Under the pieces are notes generated by a model that saw nothing but the letters and a program-made list of their open reading frames with translations, made no database searches and was not told the DNA's origin. Made by a program: the position numbers and the translations under genes. From the NCBI GenBank assembly GCA_964017145.1, contig OZ024844.1, forward strand, positions 3,038,001 to 3,102,000: a DNA stretch of 64,000 nucleotides, given 5' to 3'. Shown piece by piece: positions 46,906 through 58,917 of this stretch. Position 1 is the first letter of the stretch, and each line of letters opens with the position of its first letter. The DNA comes from Agrocybe praecox (taxonomy: Eukaryota > Basidiomycota > Agaricomycetes > Agaricales > Agrocybaceae).

Positions 46906-49407
46906 ATGGAATTCTCTCTTACGACCGATGAATCGCGCGTTCTAGTCATTTACACAGGTGCTTCATGATCAGCTGCATGTTGCTCAAGGCTCGTGCTAAA
47001 GATATGTGCACTAGGCGGGACGATTGGCATGCTCGTCGGCGTCCATGGATATGTTCCGGAGCCCTATTTCTTGACGGAAACTCTACGAAGTCAGAACAGG
47101 TTCCATGATCCTTTACAAGACTCGCTTTTCTCCAACGCATCGTCGGTCCAGGGATACAGAGAATGGAGCGGAAGATCAAGCCCACATCCTCCAGGAGATA
47201 CACCGACAGATGATGGCTCGGGACGCACATTCCTTGTTCGTTCATCATGTCCCATTGGTCATACAAGCACTCTCGGTCCCAAACCTTCCTCAAAGCATCA
47301 GCCTCAATGCGTCCACGTTTCTGAGAATGTATACGAGGCTCATTTGCCAACCCTTGTCACTCCCCGCACGAGGGCACCAAACGGTAATTCGACCAAATCA
47401 ATTCGGTATGCGATTCTAGAGGTGAGTACGGCCGTTTGAAACCGAAGAATTATCTCCAAAGATCTTAGTGGAATCCTCTACTCGACAGCAGTAACATGGA
47501 TATTCAAGGTATGCTCTATGCTTCGTAATATGCCTCTTTGAAATTTCTATTCTTACTTGCATGGAAAGATTGGATCCGAATCGCCACAGAAATAGAGCTC
47601 AATTATTCTTTCGACGCCTTTGTCATTCTGCATGGCACGGACACGATGGCATATACGTCAAGCGCACTGAGCTTTTTGCTGGAGGACCTAGGAAAAACAG
47701 TGGTATGTATATATCCATCTTTCCAATCATCCCAATTTTTGAAAATTTCGTCAGATCATAACGGGCGCTCAAATTCCTCTATCTCAGCTGCGAAATGATG
47801 CAGTTGATAATCTCATGGGGGCATTGACCATCGCCGGTCACTATATCATTCCAGGTATGTATAAATTCACGCAAGTAGTCAAAAACCGTCACTAACCGTT
47901 TCAGAATGTTGCTTATACTTTAATCACACCCTCTTCCGAGGAAACCGGGTTACGAAAATGTCGTCGTACGATCTAGGCGCTTTCGATAGCCCCAATTTCC
48001 CTCCTCTGGTGAATGGTAAAGTGCATATATCAATAAACCACCCACCTTTTGTTGACTTTGTTCTAGTTGGAATTGATATTGTCGTGAATTGGAGTGATGT
48101 CATAAGACAAACGAGTCTTCGCAAATTCAGAGCGCATAAACGTATGTGAAAACCTTCATTCGTTAGATTTCGCTGTAATTAATTGGTCACACACGTAGAA
48201 TTAAGTCCCCATGTTGGTAAGCCTATACTGACCTCTTGTATGGAAGAAGCAAAACCTGATCAACTTTAGCTACATTACGCCTTTTCCCTGGCATTTCCGG
48301 TCAGACCATTAGAGCCTTTTGTATGGCGCCCATAAGAGGGGTAGTCCTAGAAACGTTTGGGGCCGGCAATGCCCCTCAACGAGTAGATGTCGTAGATGCT
48401 CTCAAGGAAGCCTGCGATCGCGGCGTAGTGGTCGTAGCGATTTCCCAATGCGCAAAAGGGACCGTTTCCGATGCTTACGAGACAGGGAGAACCATTTTAA
48501 AAGCCGGAGTCGTACCAGGCAATGATATGACCCCAGAGGCATGTTTTCCCTAATTTCTACTATAACAACGAAATATTTAACCGTTTCGTTTTCTTTCTTT
48601 CTAGTGTGCGCTTGCTAAACTCAGCTATCTCCTCTCCAAGGAAGAACTCACTACTCAAGAAGTCCGCGACCTTATCGGGAATCCTCTTCGTGGGGAGCTC
48701 ACTCGTGCAGCAGGAGTCATCGTCAAGCAACCCACCATCGACCAAAATCTAGAAAACATCGAACAACTTCTATCCCAATTTGTTCGTCTCAGTCGACCCA
48801 AGTCGTTAGTGCCCGTTCCATCGATCAACGTCAGCTCTTCCGATGCTAGCAGCCATACTATCACTCCCGCACAAGATGCAGCCGCACCGTGGTCGTGGAC
48901 AGCAGCAGAAGCAGCTACGACAGAGGCGGTACTATTCCCCTTCCTCATTCACCTAGCCACTGCCAAAGACGACATTGAAAGTCTGGAGTTTTGTCTTCAA
49001 GCTGCCTCACAAGACGCTTCTGGAATTATACCTGGAGGAATTTGCAACTGCTTAGAGCCAGGATCCGGAAGGTCGCCTTTGCATGTCGCTGCTCTCAATG
49101 GTAGTGTGAGGTCTGTGGAACTGCTCTTGCGTTCTGGCGCTCTTGTTCATCTACGAGATGCCCTTGGACACACTGCTCTCTATCTCGTACGTTTGTTATC
49201 TTGGATCCTGTGGTCTTATTGTCTAAATCCCATTTACAGGCAGCTAGGCAGGGTCATGAGAGTATAGTCGACGTCTTGGTCCAGGCCGGAGCTACTCTTG
49301 CAGGATCCGACCAACATTTCGCTACTTACTTCTTGAAAGGCACTGGAAAGCAAGTGGATTCCAAGTCCCTGCATATCTGGGTCAAAGCTGGCTGGAGTGC
49401 CTCGTAA
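46906..49407 (+). CDS. L-asparaginase, cytosolic type I, with C-terminal ankyrin repeats
   Basis: ATG 46906. Exon 1 ends VLVIYTG and splices to GTIGMLVG, making the TGGTIGM active-site loop with the first catalytic threonine. The second site is FVILHGTDTMAYTSSALSFL (T and D of HGTD). Also AVDNLMGALTIAGHYIIPEC, VVLETFGAGNAPQR and VVVAISQCAKGTVSDAYETG. After the asparaginase fold (near 48750) come a linker and at least two ankyrin repeats, SPLHVAALNGSVRSVELLLR and ALGHTALYLAARQGHESIVD. This is the architecture of the animal 60-kDa lysophospholipase/asparaginase (ASPG) and of fungal cytosolic enzymes. It hydrolyses asparagine to aspartate and ammonia. The insert after exon 2 (HPPGDTPTDDGSGRTF) is Ser/Pro-rich. 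Convergent with Csm1, 110 bp apart. Confidence 0.9.
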
Positions 49408-49517
49408 ACGCGTTCATTAATACCATAAAGTAAGAATAATCCGTTATTGAAATCGGCAGGGGGAATAACAGACACCAAAAGAGACGGACGGTAAATAATA
49501 CATTACATTAAAGTACA

Positions 49518-51400
49518 TTACTCTATGACTTGCACTGAATCATCAGAACCATGAGCCTCTTCTTCCGACTTCTCGCCGCTGACGTAGTCGTACAACGTCC
49601 GTAAGAAAAGCGAGAGTTGGTCCCTTTCAAAGGTGAAAGTGTCGCTTAAAAACCCGAGGGCACGAACAAATTCTTCAGACTCGTTTTCCAGGTTAAGGGG
49701 TATGTAATGCACAGATTCAGTGAGCTGCGTCTTGCTTGTGACAGGTCCTTCGCTGTTGGGAGTTAATTCAGAGCAGAGGCGCATATTGAAACTCAAACCT
49801 GTAGTTCATATTGAGCATTACAATTTAGAAAAGAATCGAACTTGTTGCTTACACTTCGGCGGGGTAGTATTGCCAGGGACGACGTCTTTGTGGGTATAAC
49901 AACAGCTCAGAATCCATTCGTCGGTTTCGGGGTACTTTCCTGGCTGCGTCTTCATCGTCGGTACAATAACATTAGTAAGATCTTCGTAGAAACTAATGAT
50001 CGCGGTCATCTTTGGGTCTTGGCTACTATTGGTATTTCCTCCAGGGCGATGCTGTGACCCAGGAGGACGAGGCTGGGCAGCCAAGGCTTTCGCTCGGTCG
50101 ATCTCTGCGTTTAATTGAATTTGTAAAAGACGGTCTAAGCACAGTAAATCATCAGTAGACTTCATTGCAAGGATTTTACTTAAATGTTACTCACTGTCCT
50201 CAGTCAACGTGCCTATCTTGTCGTCCCGTTGTTTCATACCCTTTTGATGTTCTTTGAGCGTATCTTTATAACCCTTGATTTGCTGGTGCAAGAGCTGGTT
50301 CTCCTTGTCGGCTTCTTCTCTGGTTAGTATCTCAAATGCCGCGTTCTTCCCAGGTCGATAATCTGGATCGCGTGAAACTCTGAGAGTGAGTTCCTTGATG
50401 AGCACATCTTTCGCTGTAACAAATATCAGAACAAGGCAAAATTGAAGTGAACCTCCTGCAGCTGACCTTGCGCTTCTGCCTGATGTTGAGCCTCCATGCG
50501 TTCCATGAGCTCCTCGGCTTCTGTCTTGCGTACCTTCCAGACTTCCTCAAGTTGCCGCTTCAAGTCTTCGACGTGTTTATCGCTCTACGAGAAACAGGGT
50601 CAGGGTTAGCGCAAAAAACAGTAGTCCAGTCGCGTACCCGTCGCAATCGTTCCTTGAGCCGTTCATTTTCCTTCTGGAGGGTAATATATTCCCTGGATAC
50701 TTTCACACTTTTCCCAGGTTTCCCAGGTCGCGCAGCTTCATCCAATAACTCTACCTCAGGCTCGTTCGCCTCGTCACCTTCCACTTCGTCGTCGTCTACA
50801 TCCATTGCATCAGGATGTCGCTTCGGTGCTTTTGTCTTGGACAACGGTCCAGGCTTATCTCGCTGTTTCCCTTTATTCTTGGTCGTTTCCGCTGACACAG
50901 GGGCTTTCGCGTGTCCATTAACTTCCGCGTTTATCTTCGAGGCTCCTTTGCGCGCTTTAGGCACCGGAGGCGCAATTTCCTCCACTTCGTCTTCTTCCTC
51001 TTGCCCTTCGTCTTCTTCATTTCCTTGCGGAAATTCAACATCGTCATCTTCCACCTCCACCAATTGTTCTTGTTTCTTCCGTCCTGCTTGGGCGCTTGGT
51101 TTCCGCACTTTCTTCATCTTGCCAACAAGAATCACATCTCCGTCCTGTTCCTCACTTGTCGCTTTCGTAGGTTTCTTGCGTTTCATGTTTGATGCGTCAT
51201 TGTCATTAGTCCTGGACGGACCTGCCTCAGCTCGACCGTCATTGTTGCTTGTGCTTGCCAATTTAGACTTGCTCGTGGGAGCTACTCTCGGTTTATTTGG
51301 CGTGTTAGCCATGGTTGCTAAAATTTTAGTTCAGCCAATGCTTATAATAAATTCGTAAAATGGAATACGCACTGAGTTCATCGTCTGTGCCGTCGGACAT
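49518..51400 (-). CDS. Csm1/Pcs1-type kinetochore (monopolin) protein
   Basis: ATG 51400 (MSDGTDDEL) splices at GTGCGT to a second exon starting TTMANTPNKP. A 200-residue disordered, acidic and lysine-rich N-terminus (DDDEVEGDEANEPEVELLDE) is followed by a long coiled coil (EYITLQKENERLKERLRR to TEDIMKSTDDLLCLDRLLQI) and a C-terminal globular domain: MTAIISFYEDLTNVIVPTMK, WILSCCYTHKDV, LSFNMRLCSELTPNSEGP, LNLENESEEFVRALGFLSDT and RDQLSLFLRTLYDYV. This is the Csm1/Pcs1 fold that clamps sister kinetochores or links rDNA to Lrs4/Mde4. The N-terminal exon may encode a nuclear-localisation segment. Family call rests on the C-terminal globular domain. Confidence 0.85.
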
Positions 51401-51694
51401 GGTGGCTTATTAGGAACAGTGAAGGTGACAAAAACAGAATGTGACCAGATTGGCGACGCGTGGCACGTGCTTATCACAAAACGCGTTATGATAGTCTTTA
51501 TCTCTTTTCTCCATCTGGAATTTCTTTGTGCAAACGTAAATACGGAAGTTATCCCTCGAACTCTTCAAAGGGGGTAAGAAGATTTGGATAATATACAAGT
51601 AATAATGGGCAAGAATCATAAGAGTTACAGCTACATAATTTACAACACTACAATTACAATGAGGATGCTCCAAAATCATGATAGATAAAATCAC

Positions 51695-52380
51695 TGAAAT
51701 ATAAATATAAAAGCTTACAGTCGTGAATCAGCCTCCATTTGTGGCGCAACATGTGTACGAGTAGTAGTGGCTGCACCGTCGTAAGGTTTATGCAATTGTT
51801 GTGCACACTGGTGCTGGGATACGGTCCTTCCCTTTGTTCGAAGGTGAACAACGTGATCCCAGGGATAGTATGCCTTCCCAGCACCTCGATATAAGGGAGT
51901 GCTTCACAGTGTATTCCGTGCTCCAAGCGAACCTAATGAGTAACTTAATTAGCAACAGTCTAGAACTCCACTGGAGAATAGAAAGACGTACCTGCAAAGC
52001 TATAAGTAAGCTTGGTGAGTACGCATATCCCAAAAATACTGCAAGTCCATGGTGCACGTGCACGAGGTTTCTTCTTTCCGATGTCATTAATTCAAGTTCG
52101 ACACATGGCAAAGAATATACTATATCGAAGCCCATATACAATTCGCTTTGTGAACAAATATATTCGGCAAAATTCAAGTTGTGGCTCGACATTATCAAAC
52201 ATCGGCAGTGCAGACGATATCTCTCCAAATATTTTAGACAGCCCGGGGGGCGAGGGGAACTCGCTTGTGGACACAAGGCCCAAGCAGCAGCTTCACGAGG
52301 CCACTCGAAATCTGCAGTACCTTGGCATCTTACAAGTACATCTTTCAGTCAGTATACACAGAAATTCGATTGAAATTTAT
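51695..52380 (-). other. Poorly resolved protein-like locus (unknown gene or relic)
   Basis: Minus strand shows protein-like blocks: LSKIFGEISSALPMFDNVEP then QLEFCRIYLF (52245-52150), then in another frame RRNLVHVHHGLAVFLGYAYS then PSLLIALQ, which splices by GTACGT (51991) to an exon 51932-51719 reading VRLEHGIHCEALPYIEVLGR, HTIPGITLFTFEQREGPYPS and MLRHKWRLIHD, with GTAAGC after it. A hydrophobic stretch (LILSIMILEHPHCNC) follows. The splice is exact, but I cannot join the first and second blocks or find a start. No family recognised. It lies between Csm1 and mS38. Confidence 0.3.
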
Positions 52381-53207
52381 AAATCTTACCCGTGCAAGTT
52401 TTAATTGTCATAGAATTAAGAAATAGAACGATACTTGGTGATATAGGTGCACCGCTGATCAAGGTCTCGACCTATGTAGGTGCGATGCGCCGGCATAGGA
52501 GGGGAATGTAGTAGTGCTTGCTGAAGTGGTCTAAGCACCGAGTAGTTTGAGTAGGGAAACTTTGAGAAGCAAGCCGTTTTGTATGCGGATCGGTCGTCCA
52601 CCAGTGAAATAAAGCCCACAAAGAACCTCATTGCGTCTTGCAAAACAAAGGGGGATTTAGAGGAAGAGGAGTTCCTTTATTCGACCTGTTTGTTACACCC
52701 CGCAGTTAAGAACATATTATTCTTGGAGATACTCACAAACATATCTGTTTGGCTTGTGCGCACCTTGTCACTTTGAAAAGACAAAGAAGCCCTCAAAGCC
52801 ACATGAGCCAAAACTACTCATAAAAAGGACGTGCAACATTGCCAGTTAGAATTCAATCAAAAGAGAATAACCGTTTCAGATTCAGTGAAATAAACAGATA
52901 GATTATGATACACAAAGACTCTCAAATGAATAAAGGCAATAATTTCTTGGCCGCGCGACGATCGACAGTTCAGGATCCTTTAACGCGACTAGTCCTGAAG
53001 AGCAGAAGGGGAAACCAAGGAAAAACATGATGTTGGCACGGATGAAGCAAGTACTACGGAGCGGAAGCCTGCTGAAGCCCTGGCCCTTGAGGCCGTGAGA
53101 GTGATGTGTGTACATGTTTATTTTCCCTTTGGCCGCGACTCCACCCTTACAGTTCTTTACCGTCAACGACGAGCACCCGTCGAGGCTGACAGTCCTTGGG
53201 CTTCACA
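52381..53207. other. Intergenic upstream of mS38
   Basis: About 830 bp with no supported coding frame. A few short frames on both strands lack splice partners. Confidence 0.4.
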
Positions 53208-54160
53208 ATGCCCGCCCTGTCTCGTCTCGTGTATTTACCAGCGTCCAGAAGGACTTTCTCGTCATACTTCTCCTCCAAATCGGGTGGAGGTCGTTATTTC
53301 AATTCCGCCAAATCACCGAAGAGTGCTGTCGTCGGTCCCAAGGCCAACGTCAAGACCGACACAGCGTCGGACGTCCAGAAAGATGGCACACAAAGCGCCA
53401 GCACAGCGTCTGTGTCGAATGTGGTTAACGCAGGCGCCATAGAAGACGCTCAGGCCTCGTCGACAACCAGCTCCTCATCTTCCGGCGTCTCCGACAACTC
53501 GGGTAGCACAACCTCCCAGTCCTCGAGTCTCGCAAATGCTTTCGCAGAATTCAACCACCACCATATCCCACAAATATCTATCAGCTCCAAAGATTTCAAG
53601 ACCCACCAATTCTTCTCACTACACCGACCGTTGCTCCTTATCAATCAACCTTCTTCCATCTTCCGCCCTATCCCAGACAATCAACCTCTGTTCGGTCCCC
53701 TGCAAAAGGAAGCTGACAAGCTGAAACAGCAGTTCGGTGTGGATGCCCCGAGTGATCCCTTCATCGATGCAGACGCTGAAGCAGCGCGTCAGCTGACCCG
53801 TGCCCTAACGATGAGCAAGGCTGCATCAACGCTGGCTTGGGAAAATACCATGAAGCACTTGGGCGTTGATGTTGCAAAAGACGCTGACCGAGTCAACCTC
53901 CAGCAACAATTTGACAAGGATTGGGAGGAGGTCATGCTTGACAGCACGAAGAGGAAGAGGCGAAAGAAGATGAAGAAGCATAAGTGAGTTTCCCTGTATC
54001 CGCCCACTATTCTGAGCAATATTCTGACTTCCTCTCTTTTCTCCCGTACAGGCTAAAGAAGCGCAGAAGAGTACGTTCCTTTCTTGTGTTTATTCTGCTT
54101 TCCCATTCTTATTCATGTCACCTTTAGGCAACCCGCTCTGAACGACTACGAATGAAATAA
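53208..54160 (+). CDS. Mitochondrial small-subunit ribosomal protein mS38 (COX24 domain)
   Basis: Three exons: 53208-53983, 54052-54070 (19 nt) and 54128-54160. Starts MPALSRLVYLPASRRTFSSY, a mitochondrial presequence. The C-terminus is the COX24/mS38 signature: DSTKRKRRKKMKKHK joined to LKKRRRATRSERLRMK by two splices. The domain is a basic helix buried in mitoribosomal rRNA; in yeast it is needed for Cox1 mRNA processing and translation. The middle (Ser/Thr/Gln-rich, then LHRPLLLINQPSSIFRP) is variable in the family. The tiny 19-nt exon is needed to reach the conserved end, so a splice failure would remove the functional tip. Confidence 0.85.
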
Positions 54161-54556
54161 TTGTTGGGTGGCCTCTGTGCATCAGGACACTATTTTATTT
54201 GTGAAGAAGCGCCAAGTATCATCAGTATCCTACTTACTGTCGGCTGTGTAGCTAATATCACCATTCATCATTACATATCCTACTTTTCCCACTACCATGA
54301 AAATTACAATCATGATTACTTCACGGTTGCTGATATCTGTTCATCCTGTGCAAGGTAATCGTCCAATCCCGTTCTTGTGAGCAGGGAATACGTATGGGCA
54401 TATGGCGTTGGAATTTTAATTACATGAGTGCCGTGTTGGAACAATACACACTATTAATATCACTGGCATCTAGATTCTATGATACAAAAATACCCAGTCG
54501 TGTCCTAATAAAACCACAAGAGAAAAAGAAAGATCCATTTTCCGAAACAGAGGATT

Positions 54557-55950
54557 TCAAGTCACTGTAACAATTTCTCCTCGACCGTCTTTAAGTATGA
54601 CCAACTCGCATTCAATCTTTTCTCCCGTGTCAAGGCAAACAACGTCAGTCGGATCGACCGATGTCAACTTGACTTGTCTCTTCTCGATGAAAGAACGTCC
54701 AAGGACAACATCAAAGTGAGGCTCTTCAGAGAGGTAAACCTCTATCGATACAGTTTTTGGCCCGTGTCCTTGTGCATTCCCATTTGCACCTACTTCTCCT
54801 GGATGATCACTGTTGTGATGCACGTTCTTTTTCCTGCCAACACTCCCGCTGATGCTCCTAGCTTTCCCATTTGTGAGAGGAGGCGATAATTTATTGTGCG
54901 ACGGTAACGTTGAAGCGACATTTGAGGCGTCTGCATGGAAACCAGGTTGTGAAGAAGACGGTGTGAGAGTAATAGGCCACGATCCAATATTGACCAGACC
55001 ACCATATCCATAGTTTCCAGGAGCAGCATCCGGCGGGATAAACCCATGTTTGACAGCAAACTTGCGCGAAATATAGACATGTCGATAACCAGCCTTGAGT
55101 AACATCCGCACTAGAAAACGATGACGTCAAAGGATCAGCGTAAACGTCAAAAATAGGAGAGCAGGCTACGTACCATTCTGCACCGGACCAATACTTCCCA
55201 TGACAGTACGCACGCCGTTCTCCGAATGGAATCTCTCGAATTGTTTCTTGAACTTTGGTACCCCGTCGTCTTCACTCTCGTCGTCGTGCCCTTTCTTTCC
55301 TTTCTTGCTCCGTCTACTCGTGGAAGTTTGCGATAACGCAGGAGAACGGTTGACCTGCGGAGGGTGAGCTTTGGACGGTTGGAAAATGTAGTACGCCGGA
55401 TTCATGTACGCCGGCGGAGAAGGTAGCGGTTTCTTTGAGTTGTGCAGGTGTATCGTTGGAGTTTCGGACATCGTGCTTGGAGGTACGATCTTGGGGGCAG
55501 GAGAATCAGGCAGCAGTGTCCGCGATGTCGAGGCGACTGGCGGGCCCCTTGCTCCTGAAGTACCTGTAGTAGACATTTGGTCTACAAGGTCGTGCTGTTG
55601 CTGACGGCGCCATACGAATATCGTATAGTCGGATTCTAATCATAAATGAAACGTCATATTACTATTATGCGAAGAAACAGCGTACACACCATCATCCAAG
55701 TTCCAGACAGCGTCGTTGTATTCGTATTTCAACCATCCAGGACCAACACGTTCACCATAGTAGTCGGTATTAGCCTTTCTGCTGAGTTTATTGAACAAAT
55801 CCAACAAGGTCTCTTGGGTCACTAGGTTAGCGAAGAAGATGGTCAGCAATGAAGCAAGAGCTCGCGCATGGACTGACAAGAATGGATAATCGCGAACGAC
55901 GACGTTGGGGTATGGATATTGAGCACAGAAGGTGGTTGTGTAGCCGCCAT
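54557..55950 (-). CDS. Conserved fungal protein with UBL/PB1-like N-terminus and aspartyl-protease-like C-terminus
   Basis: ATG 55950: MAATQPPSVLNIHTPTSSFA, spliced through GTCAGT to LTQETLLDLFNKLSRKANTD, then WLKYEYNDAVWNLDDESDYT and IFVWRR; the pattern of a fold for protein contacts (ubiquitin-like or PB1-like). A Ser/Pro/Lys-rich middle follows (SRRSKKGKKGHDD). The C-terminus has MLLKAGYRHVYISRKFAVKH, GFIPPDAAPGNYGYGGLVNI, EEPHFDVVLGRSFIEKRQVK and VVCLDTGEKIECELVILKDG. I recall this C-terminal block as conserved in other fungi, without a known function. The LDTG and VVLGRSF elements recall retroviral/Ddi1-type aspartyl proteases, but no paired active site is evident. Function unknown. Confidence 0.7.
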
Positions 55951-56199
55951 TAACTGTGTTGTGAAGAAGTCGTATGTCAAAGATGAAAGTAAGAAGTAAC
56001 TAGTCAAGCCGCAGTTATGGAAGCCACGCCGACCAATTCAGAACCTTTTTATAGACTTGTGGCACAACCGACCGCTAAGATTTTACAAAATTGATTTTCA
56101 GAATACATATAACAAAGCAAAACAGCAGATCAATTGCAGATATTCACATAAAGAAAAACCATATACTACTGGGTGGGTGTCATACACAACTACACGCAT

Positions 56200-57233
56200 C
56201 TACTTTGGTATATTATCGCGCGCTTGCTGCTTGACCCGCCTCCTACACATAGATATCAGTAAGAAGCAGGTGTTTAATCTCAAAGAATATAACGTACTCA
56301 TAAGCCACTTTGTCATTCCTTAGAAAGATAAATCAGGAGAGTCAACAAAAGTCACTGAGAATGAACTCACTTGAACATCGTATAAGCATCGCTTTGAGCG
56401 GGATCATTGACATTGGGGTTGTCCAAAAGATCCTGGATCCCGAGTAAGATCTAGGATATAATGTCAATTTTGACTATATTGTTGACACGATTCACAAGTA
56501 CACACTTGTTTGATGGTGATTGCGGGCTTCCATGACTTTTCCTCATCTAGAATCGACAAACAAACAGTACCGGAGGGATAGACATTGGGGTGGAAGAGGG
56601 GCGGAGTGAATTTGCCTGTTACACATAGATTAGCGTCCGACCGAAATTCTTTGAGAAAGATTTATGCTAACATTTAGGCGGCTTCGAGGGGTAATCTGAA
56701 TAATGCGTTTGTAAATAACGACATAACTGGACACCAAAAATAATAATAAAGAGCACTCACCGTCAGGGAAAATCATCGTCAACTTGTACAGTCCTCCTTC
56801 CCAAGCTGTCTGTTGGGCAATGGTCAGCATCGTATTATTCGCCATGAGAGACCCTTCCGGACGCGTCATTTCCAACAGGCTACCATAAGATGAGGCATAC
56901 CTTTGGTTTGCCGGGAATGCCCACCTCCCATTCCATTAGATTCATAGACCCGTCGGTCGCTTTCGCAGGTTTAGCGTAGAATCCCTATAATTCAGAGATC
57001 GTAAGCAAAACTGTTCCTAACAACCCTTCTTTCATATTTTTGAGCATTGTCTCTAGCTGCATATGAGCCATGCGCGCGAGTTTCGATTTGAAGTTCAATA
57101 ATACGAAGTTGGACGAAACGGTCGCCTTGTTGGTGGCAGCCAGAGATATCCGAAGGCGAACACTTACGAAAGGATGATCCTTACGCCATTGCTTGCGCTC
57201 CTCAGCTAAACGCGTCCTGCAAATTCCTGACAT
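56200..57233 (-). CDS. UBC9: SUMO-conjugating enzyme E2 Ubc9
   Basis: Eight exons (66, 84, 49, 24, 110, 80, 21 and 43 nt) from ATG 57233 to TAG 56202-56200 sum to 477 nt, 158 aa, the length of human UBC9. [20 protein letters not shown], then [20 protein letters not shown] and WEVGIPGKP. Catalytic region: [19 protein letters not shown] (HPN motif and active cysteine) and [14 protein letters not shown]. End: [29 protein letters not shown]. It accepts SUMO from the Uba2/Aos1 E1 and joins it to lysines of substrates at psi-K-x-E sites. Two exons are only 24 and 21 nt, yet all phases agree. Snu13 lies just upstream on the same strand. Confidence 0.95.
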
Positions 57234-57538
57234 AGTGGCTCTCGTAAAAGGGTTACGTTTCAAAAGAGAATGCTTTCAACGTCGGCTGTAAAGCTCTGAA
57301 GGGTTGCATGTTAACTCGTCTCTTAAATTGCTGAGTCAGCATCTTCAAAATCAATCAGTCGAAAACAACGCTTTCAAGAGAAGCGCCCATCGAGCGAGCT
57401 TGTAGAAACAAATTTTTGAATACACACAGCCTCAGTGGACAAAAAGTACCAATTTTTTTCAAGCCATTAGCATGTATTATCAATGATACACATTCGCAGA
57501 CAGCAGATTACGCCCGATAGCACTGCTAGTAAAGAACT

Positions 57539-58088
57539 CTAGTACATCAACTTCTCAATGGCGTTCTTGATGGTGGTAATCTGGCTGGACAGCTCCTTCG
57601 ATTCACCGGTGGTGACGCTGGCAGCAATGACGGGCCTGGACACGTTGCAAGCACGTCCAACGGCGGCCTTGGAAGGCAAGAAGACGTAGGGTACGTTCTG
57701 CACAGCAATGACAAATATGGATTAACAGACGTCGACCAAGACAATAAAATGGACAGGCACCTTTTCTTCGCAAAGGAGAGGGAGATGGAGGAGAATTTCC
57801 AGAGGCTCAGTATCTGCGGTCAGGATGATGAACTCGGCGATACCACGATTAAGTGTTTTGGTAGCTGGTGTGATTATGAGAACCAGAATCGTTTGAGCAG
57901 ACAAAGTAACATACCTTCGTTAGCACCCTTCTTCAACTGCTTGTACTGTGTTGCCTGTTGAACGAGCTCAAGGATCTTAACATGCATTATGAGAACCTTG
58001 AGAACGACGAAAACTTGAAGAAACGAACCTGGTTGGTCAAGTTGGCGTCAGCCAAGGGAGAAGCACGTCCGTGGTTTTCTTCAGCCAT
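57539..58088 (-). CDS. SNU13: Snu13 (15.5K) L7Ae-family box C/D and U4 snRNP protein
   Basis: ATG 58088: [20 protein letters not shown], then [75 protein letters not shown] and [20 protein letters not shown], ending NAIEKLMY. The GANE...RG and E-x4-L...LLCE residues of the L7Ae kink-turn binding surface are intact. Snu13 binds kink-turns in U4 snRNA and in box C/D snoRNAs, and is shared by spliceosome and methylation guides. At least three introns. Divergent from GGCT, with 279 bp between start codons. Confidence 0.95.
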
Positions 58089-58367
58089 TATAGTTTTAAT
58101 ATGGGGAGGGAGTCGTCAAAAGTGACCTCACGGTTGATCCTTGGTCGAGTGTTGGTAGTTTTACGAAAGGAAGTTTGGAACGGGTACCCACAAAAAAATA
58201 AGTTAGATATTACGTAATGCAAGTATTCAAAAGAAGATTGCGGTGAAAGCTATTTATGGATTAGTCTCTTAGAACAGACCAAATAAACAATGATAGTCGA
58301 TTATTAACAGTTAATTAGTATATAGGATTCACAGCCTAATTTCCCATCTTGAATTCAATCCGCCACC

Positions 58368-58917
58368 ATGTCCAAGAACACCGTTTACTTTGGATACGGA
58401 AGCAACCTATGGCTCGACCAGATGAGGCGTCGCTGTCCAGAGAGCAAATACCTTGGAGTTGGTTCTATAAAGCACTGGTGGAAATCTCTGTCTGCTCAAA
58501 CGTTAGTCCGCAGTTTAACAGTGTATTTATCTTTCTAGGAAGTGGATAATTATGTCTCTTGGATATGCCAATATCATTCCATCTCATGGCGACATCGTTT
58601 ACGGACTGCTATACGAGCTTACACCAGCAGACGAACATGACCTCGACACTTACGAGGGAACCAACTACAAGAAGCAGATCCATGCCGTTGACTGGGTCCA
58701 TCATAAAAGTGGCTCTGGAGATAAGCAGGTTGACGCGCTCATATACATCGATGTCGAGCACAAATCAGCAAACACACCGAGGAAGGAATACATATACCGG
58801 ATGAACATGGGCATCGCAGATGCAATCCAAGAAGGGGTCCCCACCGAGTACATCGACAAATACCTACGTGTCTTCATTCCTTCCGCAGACAACAAAGCAA
58901 TCAGAAACGATGATTGA
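58368..58917 (+). CDS. Gamma-glutamylcyclotransferase (GGCT-type)
   Basis: Two exons, 58368-58477 and 58539-58917, 489 nt (162 aa). MSKNTVYFGYGSNLWLDQMR shows the YGSN substrate loop. The second exon gives WIIMSLGYANIIPSHGDIVY, GLLYELTPADEHDLDTYEGT, with the catalytic glutamate of the YEG motif, and KEYIYRMNMGIADAIQEGVP. The enzyme splits gamma-glutamyl peptides to 5-oxoproline and an amino acid in glutathione and amino-acid turnover. Excellent start context (CGCCACCATGT). Confidence 0.9.

Noticed and set aside
51410..51694. Hydrophobic minus-strand frame (possible membrane helix)
   Set aside because: Lies against the Csm1 start and has no start codon of its own; could only be real as the last exon of the unresolved 51.7-52.4 kb locus.
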